Assembly: GCA_037043015.1 (NCBI GenBank)
Contig: CM073323.1
Coordinates: forward strand, 4,030,001-4,094,000
Reading direction: 5' to 3'
Length of the DNA: 64,000 nt
From: Bryum argenteum
Lineage: Eukaryota; Streptophyta; Bryopsida; Bryales; Bryaceae
The notes below the pieces were generated by a model that was given only the letters and a program-made list of their open reading frames with translations, was not told where the DNA came from and did no database searches. Of this stretch, positions 11,690 through 24,090 are shown in pieces (positions within the stretch are counted from its first letter, which is position 1; every line of letters starts with the position of its first letter). A program made the translations under genes and the position numbers.

Positions 11690-13010
11690 AATTCAAAACT
11701 CAAATTTGATTGTCTTCTTAAATCTAACACAACAATTGAGAAGTACCACCAACTTGAAACACTAACCTTTCAAACATCCACTTGTCAAAATCTTATGAAA
11801 TCCTACACAAGGGTCGGTAACTGAACATACACCAAGTTGACACACTCACCTTTTTGGAATCCACTTTTCACTTTCTTCATAAATCCAACACTACGGTTGG
11901 TAACGGCTTCAATCTTCAACCGCTCACCCTTTTGAAACCCAATTTCTATTCTATGATGAAATCCAATAGAACTGTTTGTAAGTGCTACCAACTACAAATA
12001 GTGACTTTTCCTGTATAGAGTTTCGATCATCTTATCATCTTATCATCTTATCAATCCAACATGGCAATTTCTAACAAAATTCAAGCACTGACCTTCAAGA
12101 ATCCGATTTTGATTCAGTTATCCAACACAAGAGTTAATAAGTGCTACCAACTTGAAATAGTAACCATTCTCCTATCGAGTTTGATCATCTTATCAAATCC
12201 AACAGTTGGTGATAGAGTTCAAGCAATTACCTTTTTGGAATCCGATTTCAATTTTGTAATGAAATCCAACACAACAATTGGTAAGTGCTACAAACTCCAA
12301 ACAAAGACCTTTCTCGTATCGAGTTTTGATCGTCTTATGAAATTCAATACGGCAGTCGGTAAGCGGTAACGAACTTCAAGCACTGCTCTTTTTGGAATCT
12401 AATTTTAATTCTATGATAACTCCAAAACAGCAATTGGTAAGTCCTACCAACTTCAAAGAATAGCCTTTCTTGTATCGAGTTTCTTATGAAATTCACCACG
12501 GCGGTTGGTAACAAACTTCAAATAGTGACCTTTTTGAAATCCAATCTTGATTCTATGATGAAATCCAACACTGCACTTGGTAAGTGCTACCAACTTCAAA
12601 CTTGACTTTTCTCGTGTATCCAGTTCCGATTGTCATATCAAATCCAACACAATAGTTGGTGATGAACTTCAGGCATTGACCTTTTTAGAATCCTATTTTC
12701 ATTCTATAATGAAATCCAACAGAATTGTTCGAAAGTGCCACCAACTTCAAACGATGACCTTTCTCGTATCGAGTTTCAATCTTCTTATCAAATCCAACAT
12801 GGCTATATTGGAGTTGGTGAAGAACTTTAAGCAGTGCCCTTTTGGAAACCAAATTTTGATTCTATGATGAAATCCAGGAGAACATTTTGTAAGTGCTACT
12901 TACTCCAAAGAATGGCCTTTCTCGAATCAACTTTCAATTGTCTTATGAAATCCAAAACGGCCGCTGGTGAAACTTGCATGCGATATAGTACCAGATATGT
13001 GGATCTAGAT
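11690..13010. repeat. Satellite array, ~78-bp monomers (orientation 2), dimeric units
   Basis: Reverse-complement version of the 3.13-4.13 kb array: ATGAAATCCAACAC, TTGGTAAGTGCTACCAACTTC and a GACCTTTTTGGAATCC block. In the 12.06-13.0 kb part two monomer types alternate, one with CCTTTTTGGAATCC...TTCTATGATGAAATCC and one with CCTTTCTCGTATCGAGTTT...CTTATGAAATCC, giving a higher-order unit of about 155 bp. Confidence 0.8.
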
Positions 13011-13029
13011 GTCTTATCGATAGAGTGGG

Positions 13030-15695
13030 ATCGATGACTAATTAGTTTATATAGCTCCAGCTTTTATACTTCAAATTTGACTTATGGTGGGCAGTCCAAT
13101 GATCACGATCACTGTAGGATACATTCCATATCTACTTATTTTTTTAAAAGTAGCTTCAACACTTGAAAAGATTCAAGTCGTAACAATACTATCAAATGTT
13201 ACATACATTAACATTGAAAGCATTTATCTTTCACAATTTTAATTAAACTTTCTGAAAACATCCTCACCATGACAGTGACGATTAGAACTTGCCTGCAACT
13301 AAGTATGAGACATGTAAATCTAGATGTCTTAGAGTCGGATCAATGACTAATGAAAACTTGAGCTTTTATGATTCAAATTTGGCTTGTTGTGGGCAGTCCA
13401 ATGGTCACTAATGGATACATTCTATGAGTACTTATTTCACTTTTCACTGATTCCACTTTTACATAATATCCAGACGATAACGCTGATCACTCTGATGGAG
13501 ACATGTGAATCTAGATGTCTCCGTCTATACAGAGGGATTAGTGCTTCATGAAGATATGAGCTTTTGTGATTCAGATTAAACTTGTGCTGGGCAATCCAAT
13601 GGTCACTATTGGATACATTCTATAAGTGCCCATTTTTTGGAAATAGCTTCAACACATGTAACATTCTAGTGATAACACTTCTGTAGAATACTACATGTAG
13701 TGGAGGTTAAAGCACTGAATCTTTTACAATTCAAAATTCAGCTTTTAATAATGTCCTCAGGAACAGTAATCAATAAAACTTGCAGGCGACTCAATACAAG
13801 ACATGTGAATGTAAATGTCTCGGTCGATAGAATAGGATCGATGATTGATGAAAACCTGAGTTTTTGTGATTCAAATTTGTCTTGTAGTGGGAGTCTAATG
13901 GTCACTGATGGATACATTGTACAAATACTTATTTTTAGAATAAGATAAGACACATGAAAAGATTCCACTTGTAACGCTTCTATTGAATCATCCAAGTTGA
14001 AAGCACTCATGTGAAATCATGTTTTACAGTTTTGATGCAACTTTTCAAAATGATGACGATGGTCACGGTGAACACGCCATTCAATTTAAGACATGAGAAT
14101 GTAGATGTCTCAATCGATAGAGTCAGATCGGTGACTATTGGAAACCTCAATTTTATGATTCAAATTTGACTTGAGGTGGGCAGTCCAATGGTCACCGTTG
14201 GATACATTCTATAAGTACTTATCTTTAAAAATAAAATTTGAGACATGAATAGATTTGAGTGATAACGCTTATATTGAATCATACACGTTGAAAGCATAAA
14301 TCTTTCACAATTCTGATTCAACTTTGTAAAAATATTTCAACGATGACGGTGATCACTCCAACTTGTACGTGACTCAATATGAGACATTTGAATCCTGATG
14401 TCTCTATCGATAGAGTGTGATCGATGACTGATGGAGACATGAGCTTTTTTAAACAAATTTGACTTGTGGTTGGTAATCCAATGGTCACTTTTAGATACAT
14501 TCTATAAGTACTTATTTAAAATAAAATAAAATAAAACGGACACATGCAGAGATTCCTATGCTTCTATCGAATCCTGCACGTACTCAGGGTTGAAAGCTTT
14601 GATCAATACTGATTCAGCTTTTTAAAAATAGCTTTACGATTACGGTGATCACTGAAACTAGCGATTCACCACGAGACATGTGAATGAAGATGTCTCGCTC
14701 GATAGAGTCAAATTGGTAACTGATGGAAACCTGAGCTATTTTAATTCAAATTTGACTTATGGTTGGTAGTCCATTGGTCACTATCAGATACATTCTATAA
14801 GTACTTATTTTTTGAAAGTAGCTTTGACATATGAAGAGATTCCAGTGGTAACGCTTCTATAAAATCATACATGCACTTAGGTTGAACGCACTGATCTTTC
14901 ACAATTCTATTTCAACTACTTAAAAATATCCATTCGATGACTGTAATCACCGAAACTTGCACGCGTCTCAGTACGAGACATGAGAATGTAGATGTCTCGC
15001 TTGATAGGGTTAAATCGGTGTCTAATCAACACCTGAGCTTTTATGTTTCAAAGTAGACTTGAGGTGGACAGTCCAATGGTCATTGTTAGCTACATTCTAT
15101 AAGAACTTATTTTTTGAAAGTGGATTAGAGACTTGAAAAGATTCCAGTGGTAAGGCTTCTATCGAATCATACATGCACTAAGGTTGAAAGCAATGATCTT
15201 TTACAATTTTGTTTGAACTTTTAAAAATATTTTCACTCCTGACGGTGATGAGAGAAACCAACACGCGACATAGTATGATGACGATGATCACTGAAACTTG
15301 CAAGCAACTCTGTATGAGACATGTGAATCTAGATGTCTCGATCGATAGAGAGGGATCACAGACAGATGGAAAACTTAGCTTTGATGATTCAAATTTGACT
15401 TGTCGTGGGCAGTCAAATGGTCACAGTCACACAGTTGGATACTTTCTATAAGTTCTTATTTTTTGAAATTAGCTTTGACACTCGAAAAGATTCGAGTCGT
15501 AATCATATTTCCAATCGTACATGCACTAAGGTTGAAAGCACTAATCTTTCACATTTTTCATGCAACTTTTTTATAATATCTTTTGGATGGCGGAGACCTC
15601 TGAATCTTGCATGGAACTCAGTAGGAGACATGTGAATCTAAATGTCTATGTGGATAGAGTGGGATTGGTGACTAATAGAAACATGACCTTTTTTA
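13030..15695. repeat. Satellite array, ~295-bp monomers with conserved hairpin
   Basis: Nine copies of GAGACATGTGAATCTAGATG or close variants, at about 13308, 13498, 13799, 14090, 14382, 14675, 14976, 15317 and 15627. Most spacings are 290-310 bp. Each unit also has TCGATAGAGT, GATTCAAATTTGACTTG, GGGCAGTCCAATGGTCAC, GGATACATTCTATAAGTACT, a CACTAAGGTTGAAAGCA block and a GATGACGGTGATCACTGAAA block. GAGACAT and ATGTCTC flank a 10-bp loop and can pair. Confidence 0.85.
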
Positions 15696-15699
15696 TTGA

Positions 15700-16007
15700 A
15701 AATGCCTCTACTCAACTATAGTTTATAAGACCATGAGGCTCAAAAATTATTTATGAGGTAGTGTGTAATTATATTAAGAGAAAGGAGGAAGAAGGGAGGG
15801 TAAAAGAGAGAATGAGGAGGAATTATATTGAAAACTTGAGCTTTAGTGTGTCCCGGTCTAAATCCCCTATACACTCCAAAGAATAACCAAGCCACTTAAG
15901 ATATAAATTTTGATGTTTCATGGTGATGACTCTTGACCAAGAGCCATAACTATGAAAATGATCAAATTTTCTTGGACATGAATCTCGATTCATAGTGCTA
16001 AGGGCCC
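15700..16007 (+). mobile_element. Dispersed repeat family B, copy 1
   Basis: Starts TGCCTCTACTCAACTATAG and contains ACCATGAGGCTCAAAAATTAT, an AG-rich tract, CCAAGCCACTTAAGA, GACTCTTGACCAAGAGCC and ATTCATAGTGCTAAGG. The same blocks occur inverted at about 25590-26265. No ORF. Sits between the 295-bp satellite and a TTAA-family element. Confidence 0.6.
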
Positions 16008-16011
16008 CCTA

Positions 16012-16853
16012 ACCCTTAAAAGTCGAAAGCCCTCAAAACTGTTAAAACTCCTCAAAACAATGCAATATTTCAATGCAAGATGAAAATTTTCAACTTTTGA
16101 CGTAATCTCAAGTATGTAACCATAAGATCTTATACCTAACTTGTCCTTGTATGTGTGTACCAATACTTCCTTTCAAATTTCTTACTAATTGTGCGATCAA
16201 AACATTCAAAGTTGACAAAAAAGTTTTTTCCCTTGTTGCAAAATGGACTCAAAGTTTTTTGTGAGCCCACATAACCAATTTTAAGAGTAAATTTGACCTT
16301 TGGCTCTTCAAAATCTTGTTTCAAAGTAAGTTAGGAACATGTCTATGCAATGTTTATCCTCATGCGACCTATAAAACCTAAAGAAATGCTTGAATTTGCA
16401 CAAGGAAGTACACTGAAATTCAACTTCAAAGGCTCCTCTTTGATGATAAAAATGGCATGTGAAGAATAATTGGATGAAAGATCCAAACAATGAGATCATG
16501 CCTTAAGACCTTATTTCTAAGTACAAAATTTTAAATTTTTTTAAAAAAAAAAAAAAAAAAAAGTAAAATCTCAAATTTTAATGAATTTTTGAAGTTCATG
16601 CAATCTTAATTATTTTGGGCAAATTTTGAGAATAAACGAGCATATACCGCGGTTTGGGCAGTTTTGAGCAGATAGTGTTTTCAAACTTTGAATGTGAATA
16701 TCTTCTAAAGTGTAGGGAAATCTGAAGCACAAAATAACTTTTTGAAGAGGTATGGAAAAACTCTACAGCTTGCAAAAGGTTTCAATTTTGCACGATCTAA
16801 ATATAGTAAATAAGGGGCTGACTAAACCTCAAACTACCCGTTTCGGGCTCTTT
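16012..16853. mobile_element. Probable TTAA-family non-autonomous element with decayed left end
   Basis: The left end reads CTAACCCTTAAAAGTCGAAAG (CTAA for TTAA). The right end is GGGCTCTTTGCGATATTAGG followed by GGTTAA, so the outer bases mirror each other as (T/C)TAACCC(C/T)TAA. A phrase CCCGTTTCGGGCTC near the right end matches CCCGAAACGGG near the left end of 27557-28150. A poly(A) run at about 16541-16562 is internal. Confidence 0.55.
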
Positions 16854-17278
16854 GCGATATTAGGGGTTAATCCACAAGAATTCATGAAAATTTGGCTTAT
16901 ACGCACTTGATACATTATCAACCTAAACTATAAAGTCAAGCTTTTGTTATTTACAGTCACAAATTCTTTTTTCTTTTTTCTTTTTTAAGTGAATTAATTT
17001 TATGCAGGTTATAATTGCTCAACTTTTCATTTGTGTGATACAACAACAGAGACTGCTAATTCTAGAATTTCAACAAGGAAAAATTAAAGCATATTCAGTA
17101 TCTTCTTGGAAGTAGAAAATACACTAGAAAAACAAGTTAATTTATGTTTTTGTTGATAAATCTCATGCATATATTCTGAAAGAAACATGAGTCCTATACT
17201 TACTAAAAAAAACTCAAGAAATAATTTAAAAAGCAAAAAAAAGAAAAAACATTGGTGATCTTTTGAAATTATGCTTAA

Positions 17279-18252
17279 CCCTTAAACGCCCACGATGTCA
17301 AAAAACGGCATTTTGGATGCACATCAGAAACTTTGAAGAGCCATATCTTCTTCATCCGAGGTCCGTTTTGGATGAAACCACTTGGATTACGTTCCAAATC
17401 AAGTCTAGCTTGTGTTGTAAAATTTTCAAGCCCATACATTAAAGTATGAATTAATGGAATGCACTTTAGTGAAGACAACTCTTGTTTTTGGGTTTCCAAG
17501 CATGGGGCATGTATTACCATTGCAAGCCAATTATGTGAAATTAAAAATAGTTTTTCATGATTTTTTTTCATGGTCATGATCTTAAGGTGATTCTTAACAA
17601 CTTTGTAGTGAGAAGTTTTTTGATCCAAATGATTTTGCTATTGGATTTGCAATGATGTTTTGTCAAAAAAAAGGTGAGAAAATGGATGATATTTGAGGAG
17701 CTATATCTGACTCCCTCATCCACCGTTGGATTTCAACTTAATTTTTTGGGATGGCCTCCAATTAGAGTCTAGTCTAAGTGGTAGAAACCTTAACAAGATC
17801 GAAGATGTTTTGAAGATAAGGCATGAAATTGAATGCAAAGGGTCTAGTTTTGGACTATTTTTCCTTTGTAAAATGTTCGGTAGTTTTTACCATTGCATGG
17901 ATTTTATTTGAGCCAAGAAATTTTTTTGATGAATTTTTGTTGGGTAAAGGACTTATTAAGATGAAGGTGAACATCTTTCTAGTTGGTGATTTTTTCATTG
18001 CAATAGGTATATTGGTAGCATTTCCACCTCAAAGTGAAAATGATGAAATTTTGCAGTTTGTTTTTGATATTAATATGTTACGATCTCCCGATCTATAAGG
18101 CCTCATGACTCAAATTTTGGTCCACATGATCTTCGATAAGTCTATTACAAGTTTGTACGGTTGAGATCTTAATAGCTTCTCTTGATTTTCATCTATGACG
18201 ATTTCTATGGAAATGTGCTTTTCTGCTAAAAATAGGCTCGGGCGTTTAGGGG
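17279..18252. mobile_element. 974-bp non-autonomous piggyBac (TTAA family)
   Basis: TTAA (17275-17278) then CCCTTAAACGCCC at the left; GGGCGTTTAGGGG then TTAA (18253-18256) at the right. The inverted ends agree at 12 of 13 positions, and the left end is the same as that of the complete piggyBac at 20012 for its first 14 bases except the last. No transposase. This is the clearest pairing of a non-autonomous copy with the autonomous element in the window. Confidence 0.85.
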
Positions 18253-18259
18253 TTAAACT

Positions 18260-19050
18260 TGTTGGAAATATTCAGTATGAGAACCATGACAACACCAAAT
18301 ATTGAAATCAACAAGCAGAGACTCCTAGAATTTTGCTTCAATATGTTGAAAGTATTCTCACAGTCACAACGCTGACTACCAATATTTACAAACAATGACT
18401 TTTAGAATTATGGCCCAATTTTTTGGAAATATTCTTAACAAGATGACAATGACTACTGATACTAACAAGCACTGACTATCACTATTTCAACTTGTTAAAA
18501 ATATACTTACAATGACGATGAGGACAGTCACTACTACTGAGTCGTACAGAGGTGATGTTTAGAGTTCACCTTCAACTTGTTGGGAATATTTTGAAGATGA
18601 CCATAAGGATAGTCACTATGAAACTTACAAGCAGTGACTTCTAGAATTATCCTTTAAGTGATTGGAAATATTCTCATGATGACACGTTGACTTTTGAAAC
18701 TTTTAGGCAATGACTTTAAAATTTTGTTTCAAATCATTAGAAATGTTCTCACGATGACGATTATGACATTTCAAACTTAAGCGGTGACTTTTAGAGTTTT
18801 ATTTCTACTTGTTTGAAGTATTCTCTTAGTGATGAATGTGACTAGTGATACTTACAAGCAAGTGACATTTAGAATTTTGCTTCAACTTGTTGAAAATATT
18901 TCCACGATGAAGGCAGTGACTTCTGAGACTTACATGCCATTGATTAAGAGACACATGAATATAAATATCCAATTGTCGATAGAGTAAGTTAATGAATGGT
19001 AGGATTCTAACCTTTTCTGGATTCAGAGTTGACTCTGTAAGGATTCCAAT
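18260..19050. repeat. Continuation of the GATGACG satellite, shorter units
   Basis: Roughly eight units of 70-100 bp with CTTGTTGGAAATATTCTCAC, GATGACGATGA, ACTTACAAGCAGTGACTTTT and AGAATTTTGCTTCAA. Near 18945-18990 the ACACATGAATATAAATATCC and TCGATAGAGTAAG blocks show that this is the same family as the 13.03-15.70 kb array; the two parts are separated by 2.5 kb of inserted elements. Confidence 0.65.
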
Positions 19051-20007
19051 GGTGAAGGTGCGACTTTTGAATCCAAGAAGTACACTTGTGAGAAGAAACT
19101 TTTTTTTTGTTGTCTCGCTCAATTGGAACAACATATCCGTCTTTACATCTTTCATGTGAATTGGTTATTGCAATCATACACGAAACAATCTTTTTCTTTA
19201 ACATTCCTGTTACAAACTATCATCAATATTAATGTAACTCCCTCACACACAAGGACCATGGTAACAAGCACCACCCAACATCACCTTAACCAATAAGGAC
19301 AAAAAGCCAAGAAGGAACTTTGTTGAGAATGGGAATCTTGTTACATACGAAAAAAAAAAAAAATGTACACTTATCCAATGTACAAATTCTAATTTGGGAA
19401 TACAAGCATATTCCCCTCCATGTTAAAAGGGCAACGTCACTCTTGGTTGCTGAAGAGTACCATAATTTGCGGGGCCTGGTACTTTGACAAGCTTGAAGTT
19501 GAAGGTCTTGCAGATCTTCAAGAAAGTGGAGGACCCCAATTGATCACTTTAGCAGGACAGATAGTGAAGAACGGCGTACAGAGCCGGCAAACACCATCGA
19601 AGGCTCTCAAAGCCATGCAGCAGCACCTTCAAGGGGGAGGTGACGGGTAACTGCACCAAAAGAAAAGTGGTGGCTTAGGTTCGGCCGGGCATCGCCATCC
19701 CAGTTTGGGAGGGGAGGCTTAATCACGTGTAAACGGGATTGCCCCCGGACCATTTACCAAAATGGTGCGAAGGAGCGGAGAACACGGACGGAGGGGGCAG
19801 TTGGGGCGGGCAGATGGGGCGGGCAGATGGGGTGGGGAGGGGGTGGGCCCCTTCCGGTGGGCAGGGGCACACACATGTGGCATGCATGGCTGGGTCTGAA
19901 ATAGGCACGGCATGATCCTGCAGAAGATCTCGTTTTTGCTTGCTCTGATGCCCCCCATGCCCTCCCTTCAATCCTCATTTGGATCATCCCGCCCCTCCCC
20001 TCCCAAT
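19051..20007. other. Spacer with an unrecognised 76-codon ORF and a G-rich repeat
   Basis: A plus-strand ORF at 19420-19650 has a balanced composition (contains WYFDKLEVEGLADLQESGG, then KALKAMQQHLQGGGDG) and ends beside a GT that could be a splice donor, but I recognise no family; it could be an exon fragment or chance. At about 19797-19850, GGGGCGGGCAGATG-type units repeat in a G-rich strand. A poly(A) run lies at 19350-19363. Confidence 0.25.
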
Positions 20008-23000
20008 TTAACCCTTAAACGCCCGCACCATTATTTGGGGGCAGCCCGAAGCATCTCAAGGAGAATCTAGTAGTATCGGGCAGGATTTTTGGTGGGGTCG
20101 CGACTGCCGCAATGGCGCTGCTGATGGGGGGTGGAACTGCGCTCCTCTGACATATCTGCATGGGTATCCTCGAGGCCCCTCCTTGGTTGCTGGGACCCGG
20201 CCTTTCAAGCCTGGCCGGCAGTTATGGGGAGCTCAGAGCTCCGGGAACGTGGGGAACTTTGGGAACTCGGGCTAAGCGGGGAACGGAGCTGTAGTTAGTT
20301 ACTCAAATAATTTTCAGTGTTGTTCGTAGGGGGGAGCTGTGAACACAACAACAAAGCTCGTGGTACTCCAAAAAGAGGCTTGAATGAAAAGAACATCTCA
20401 GGAAATCAGGTGCCCATTGACAGAATATGTTTGCTCATGCACAATCATGCTCATCGATTTACGCCGCTTTTTGAGAGAAAATGGGTACGAGCTTGAAGCT
20501 ACTATACTACCAAATGCTTCGTTTCTGACTCCAGCCATACAATTATCCATTCAATACTCCCATGTATACATTGTACACTTTTCCCATGAAATAAAATAAA
20601 TATGTGGAATTCTTTATTGATTGAAAAAATAAGTACATAGAAATGATGAGAGAAAATAAAGCAAATACATATGTAATTACGTTGAGTGGAGAGTTACAAA
20701 ACACTCACCTTGGCAAACGGAAACGTTGCAAGTAGGACAATACCATTGTCTTACTTTTTTGCAAACTACACATCGCCGCCTTTGACGTTCGTCATGCCCT
20801 TTCCATGCCATTGTATAGTGCAACTTCGTGGGATTAGGAACCGCCGCTCGGGGCATACATGTCACTTTCTCTACGGGAACCTCGTTCAATGCGTTAGCAA
20901 TTTCAACATAATAATTCAAATGCGACCCAGGTTTAGTGTTTCTACTTACCATGGTTTTTTTATACAAAATGTATGAATTCAGAAATGATTGATCCAAAAT
21001 GTGAAAGAAAATTTTGTGCCACCACTTATGGTCTCTTCTTTGCAAAGAATAGTATCCACGTAATTGATCATGTACATCTACTCCTCGCATGTGCTCTTGA
21101 TAATGTATCAAAACCGGGGAAGCCGGGATTTGGATACTCCCCCCTACATGCCAACGGTTTATAAACAAAGACTTTGTAGAATCGACTGGACTACATGCGG
21201 TGGAAAGTAAAGAGACCGGTTTGTTATCGTACCACGTGACGGCGCACATCCTCCCGCTCGCGTGAACCCGGTACCAAAGTTGCCCTCGGGAACCCGCAGT
21301 TGGTAAATTGGTTAGCGCTTGACACCAACCAATTCGGTTTGTCCTACAAGTCCCGGTAGCAAATATACCACGTTCTAACAAAGTCCAAAACAAACTAGGG
21401 GAGGTAAAAAAATTATCACAAGTTACAATGTGTCCCTTACCTTCTAAACCGGCCATTAGGTTGAGTACAACTCTCCCACCAACATTTCCCTCCTCTTGGG
21501 TTTCACTAGCTCCACAATATATTTCGATTTTTTGAACATATTTTGATTCGCAATTTGCTAGGCACCACATTTTCAATCCATATTGAGTTGGTTTTGCTTT
21601 CATGTATTGCCGGATTGGCGCATACTTACCGGTGTATTTCACCATCATCTCGTCAACACACACGTTTTGTTCGAGGTAATAAAATTTAGAACATAATTTA
21701 TTATGTTCTTGTACTAACCATTCGGTTTTAGCTAATTTGTTATAACTAGGACTATTTTTATCGGTGGTTACATTTCGATTATCTACTAAATGTAAACATT
21801 TAAGAATATCTTCAAACCTATTCCTTTTCATACATTTTTGTATTGCTTCCGTTTGAAATAAATCTTTATATGACTTAGACCAATGTAGTCTAACACTAGG
21901 TAATTTTTTTATAGCCATGAACATCAAAACACCAAAAAAGGTCAAAAGTTCTCTTACCGTCAATGGCGACCAATGTTTTCCTCCTCGTGTTTTTCCCTCT
22001 TCTTGGCTTGAGGCGGCGTACAAGTTTGTCATCCTTACAATTCTAATCAAAATCTCATTAGGCCAAAATAGTAAAAAAAAATCTAAAGGGGTTTTACAGT
22101 TGGGCAAGTAGTTTACCATACCTTCCTTGCCCCCCAACCACACAACGGGGGGGGAGATGATTCAATGGTGAGTTCCACATGTTTTGGGCAAATCGTTCGG
22201 GAATTGGTAAATGTGAGAACTCCGTAAAAGTGAAATTACACTCTAAACCTAATTCATTAGTAGCCGGTGAGGAATTTAGAAACCACTTACGAGAATTTGG
22301 GGTCAATTCTAGATTCTCTAACTTGTCAAAATCACTAGAGTATTGTGGGGAATTTTCACCGGGAACATATGTATAATCGGATGTGTCACCTTTTGAAGGA
22401 CTAGGAGTTTGAAGTCTAGCACCCCACAATTGAATTTCACTAACACTACCATATCCCGAGTTCTCATCAACAAATTTGCACACGGCCTCGGGTACATCAA
22501 ATGTACCCCAAGGACCAAACAACAAAACACTCAACATCTCTATTGCCATCAAAGGGTCATAAAACTCATGAATAACAGTGCCCCAAAACATATCCAAACA
22601 TCTAGCTTCACAATCCAAAGGTATAATCAAATCGGGCAATTCACACTTAGGGACAATAACGCATCTTCCTCTACATCCAAGATCATATAAAGGAACATTC
22701 AAAGTTTTGCTCAAATCACTCCTCAAAGTTACATTCCTTTGAGGTTTACGAACATTTGACCACAATTGCTCAAATTGGCTTGAGGCTTCACTATCTAAAA
22801 TGCATATATCCTCATCAAGTAGTGCCTCTAATACTTTATCTAATTCTCCTCCCAAGTCACCCGCATCCTGCACAATCCCACGGTCCACCACATTAGGATT
22901 CTCAAGTTGAGAATCAAAATGGGTAGCAATCAGAGGTTGCTCTAAGTCTGGAGACTTACCTGATGAAGATTCACTTAGGACTCCATTGCCCCTTTTACTG

Positions 23001-23422
23001 CACTTTCTTTTGCGAGGTTGCGGCTCTCTGAAATCGGTCCCCTGTTCCTGGCTATTGGTTGACGATGGTAGTCCAACAATGGACTGCTCCAGGACCAACG
23101 TTCATTCTTCCCCGAGCTCGAGCCGCTGCCGAACAGACCGTGCAATATCACCCGCATTGAGGACGAGCCTTTGGTCGTAGACAAGTTCTGAACGAGGATT
23201 CAAGGCGGCCTGCTCTTTCTGATTGTCTTGCGGCAGTAAACTGCTGCCTCCTGATCTCACCGAATCCTTGCTCCCATTTCCACGCCGTTGACCCTGCGAC
23301 ACTCAAACATTCGACATACGGCAGTTAGTACCGCTATTTGAAGTCGAACCAATTCCATGATCTAAAAGGCACTGCTCCAAGCACTGCGATTGGTGCAAAT
23401 TGGAGTAATTTGTATTTCATTG

Positions 23423-23645
23423 CTAGATGGTGCCGATCAGGCTGTAAAGTAGCCACTTCACATTTCGTCGAGGCGAGTCGCCCCAAGCATCAGCGAAGAG
23501 CTTTTGCTGATGTTCACTCCACACATCATTGCGTCCAGAGTCGATAGCTTTCTGGACTGCCGACCAAGAGCGCAGATGTGCGAGATACTCTCCAAGAGTG
23601 ACCTCTTCAGCGCACTCGAATGGAATAGGGCTGTAGATTCTAACC
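23423..23645 (-). pseudogene. Captured last exon of a SAM-dependent methyltransferase
   Basis: After a splice-acceptor-like TTTCAG the frame reads PLVRIYSPIPFE, then VTLGEYLAHLRSWSAVQKA, then FADAWG, and ends VKWLLYSLIGTI and a stop. This is the layout of the C-terminal part of class I methyltransferases related to trans-aconitate methyltransferase: a helix with LRSWSAV, an AWG motif, then a final beta strand ending in (I/V)G(K/T). The AdoMet-binding N-terminal domain is absent, so the fragment has no activity alone. It lies in the 1.1-kb intron between transposase exons B and C, on the same strand, and its natural stop is kept. Family placement comes from motif recognition, not a search. Confidence 0.6.
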
Positions 23646-23654
23646 AATGGCTGA

Positions 23655-24090
23655 AATTCACTGTGATCGATTAAGCCCGTGCAAAACAATACTAAGAAGT
23701 AGCGAGAGTTTCTTCATAACAAACCCTGCGAATGATCGCTTTTAACAATTACTGTAGATTCTAACATAGTACTGCTGATAGCGAAACAATCGAGCGAAGG
23801 AATTTGAAACAAAGACTGGCAGCTGCAACGAATTCTTTCGGAACTTACTCTACTAACTTTCAATAGCTGTAATATCGATTAAGCCAGCTCAAACAATATC
23901 GAGAATTAACCAATACTTACGAGAGTTTCTTCATAACAAACCGTGTAGAGAGAATGCGAGTGTTCGCTTTTTCCAATTACTGTAGTATGGTACTGCTGAT
24001 CGCCGAAAAAGACAACCGTGAAGAGCATGATACACAGGAGGAATTTGAAACGAATTGTTCCCGAACTTACTCTACTTTCAATGGCTGTGA
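23655..24090. repeat. ~215-bp tandem duplication inside the piggyBac intron
   Basis: GAGAGTTTCTTCATAACAAA starts at 23704 and 23921 (217 bp apart). The following blocks (TTCGCTTTT..AATTACTGTAG, AGTACTGCTGAT, GGAATTTGAAAC, GAACTTACTCTACT, TTTCAATGGCTGTGATCGA) repeat in order. The duplication begins at the 5' edge of the methyltransferase exon, so it probably consists of that gene's intron sequence. Confidence 0.65.

Noticed and set aside
19719..19987. Three overlapping minus-strand ORFs of 77-82 aa
   Set aside because: Open only because the region is G-rich; Pro/His-rich products in all three frames, no family.
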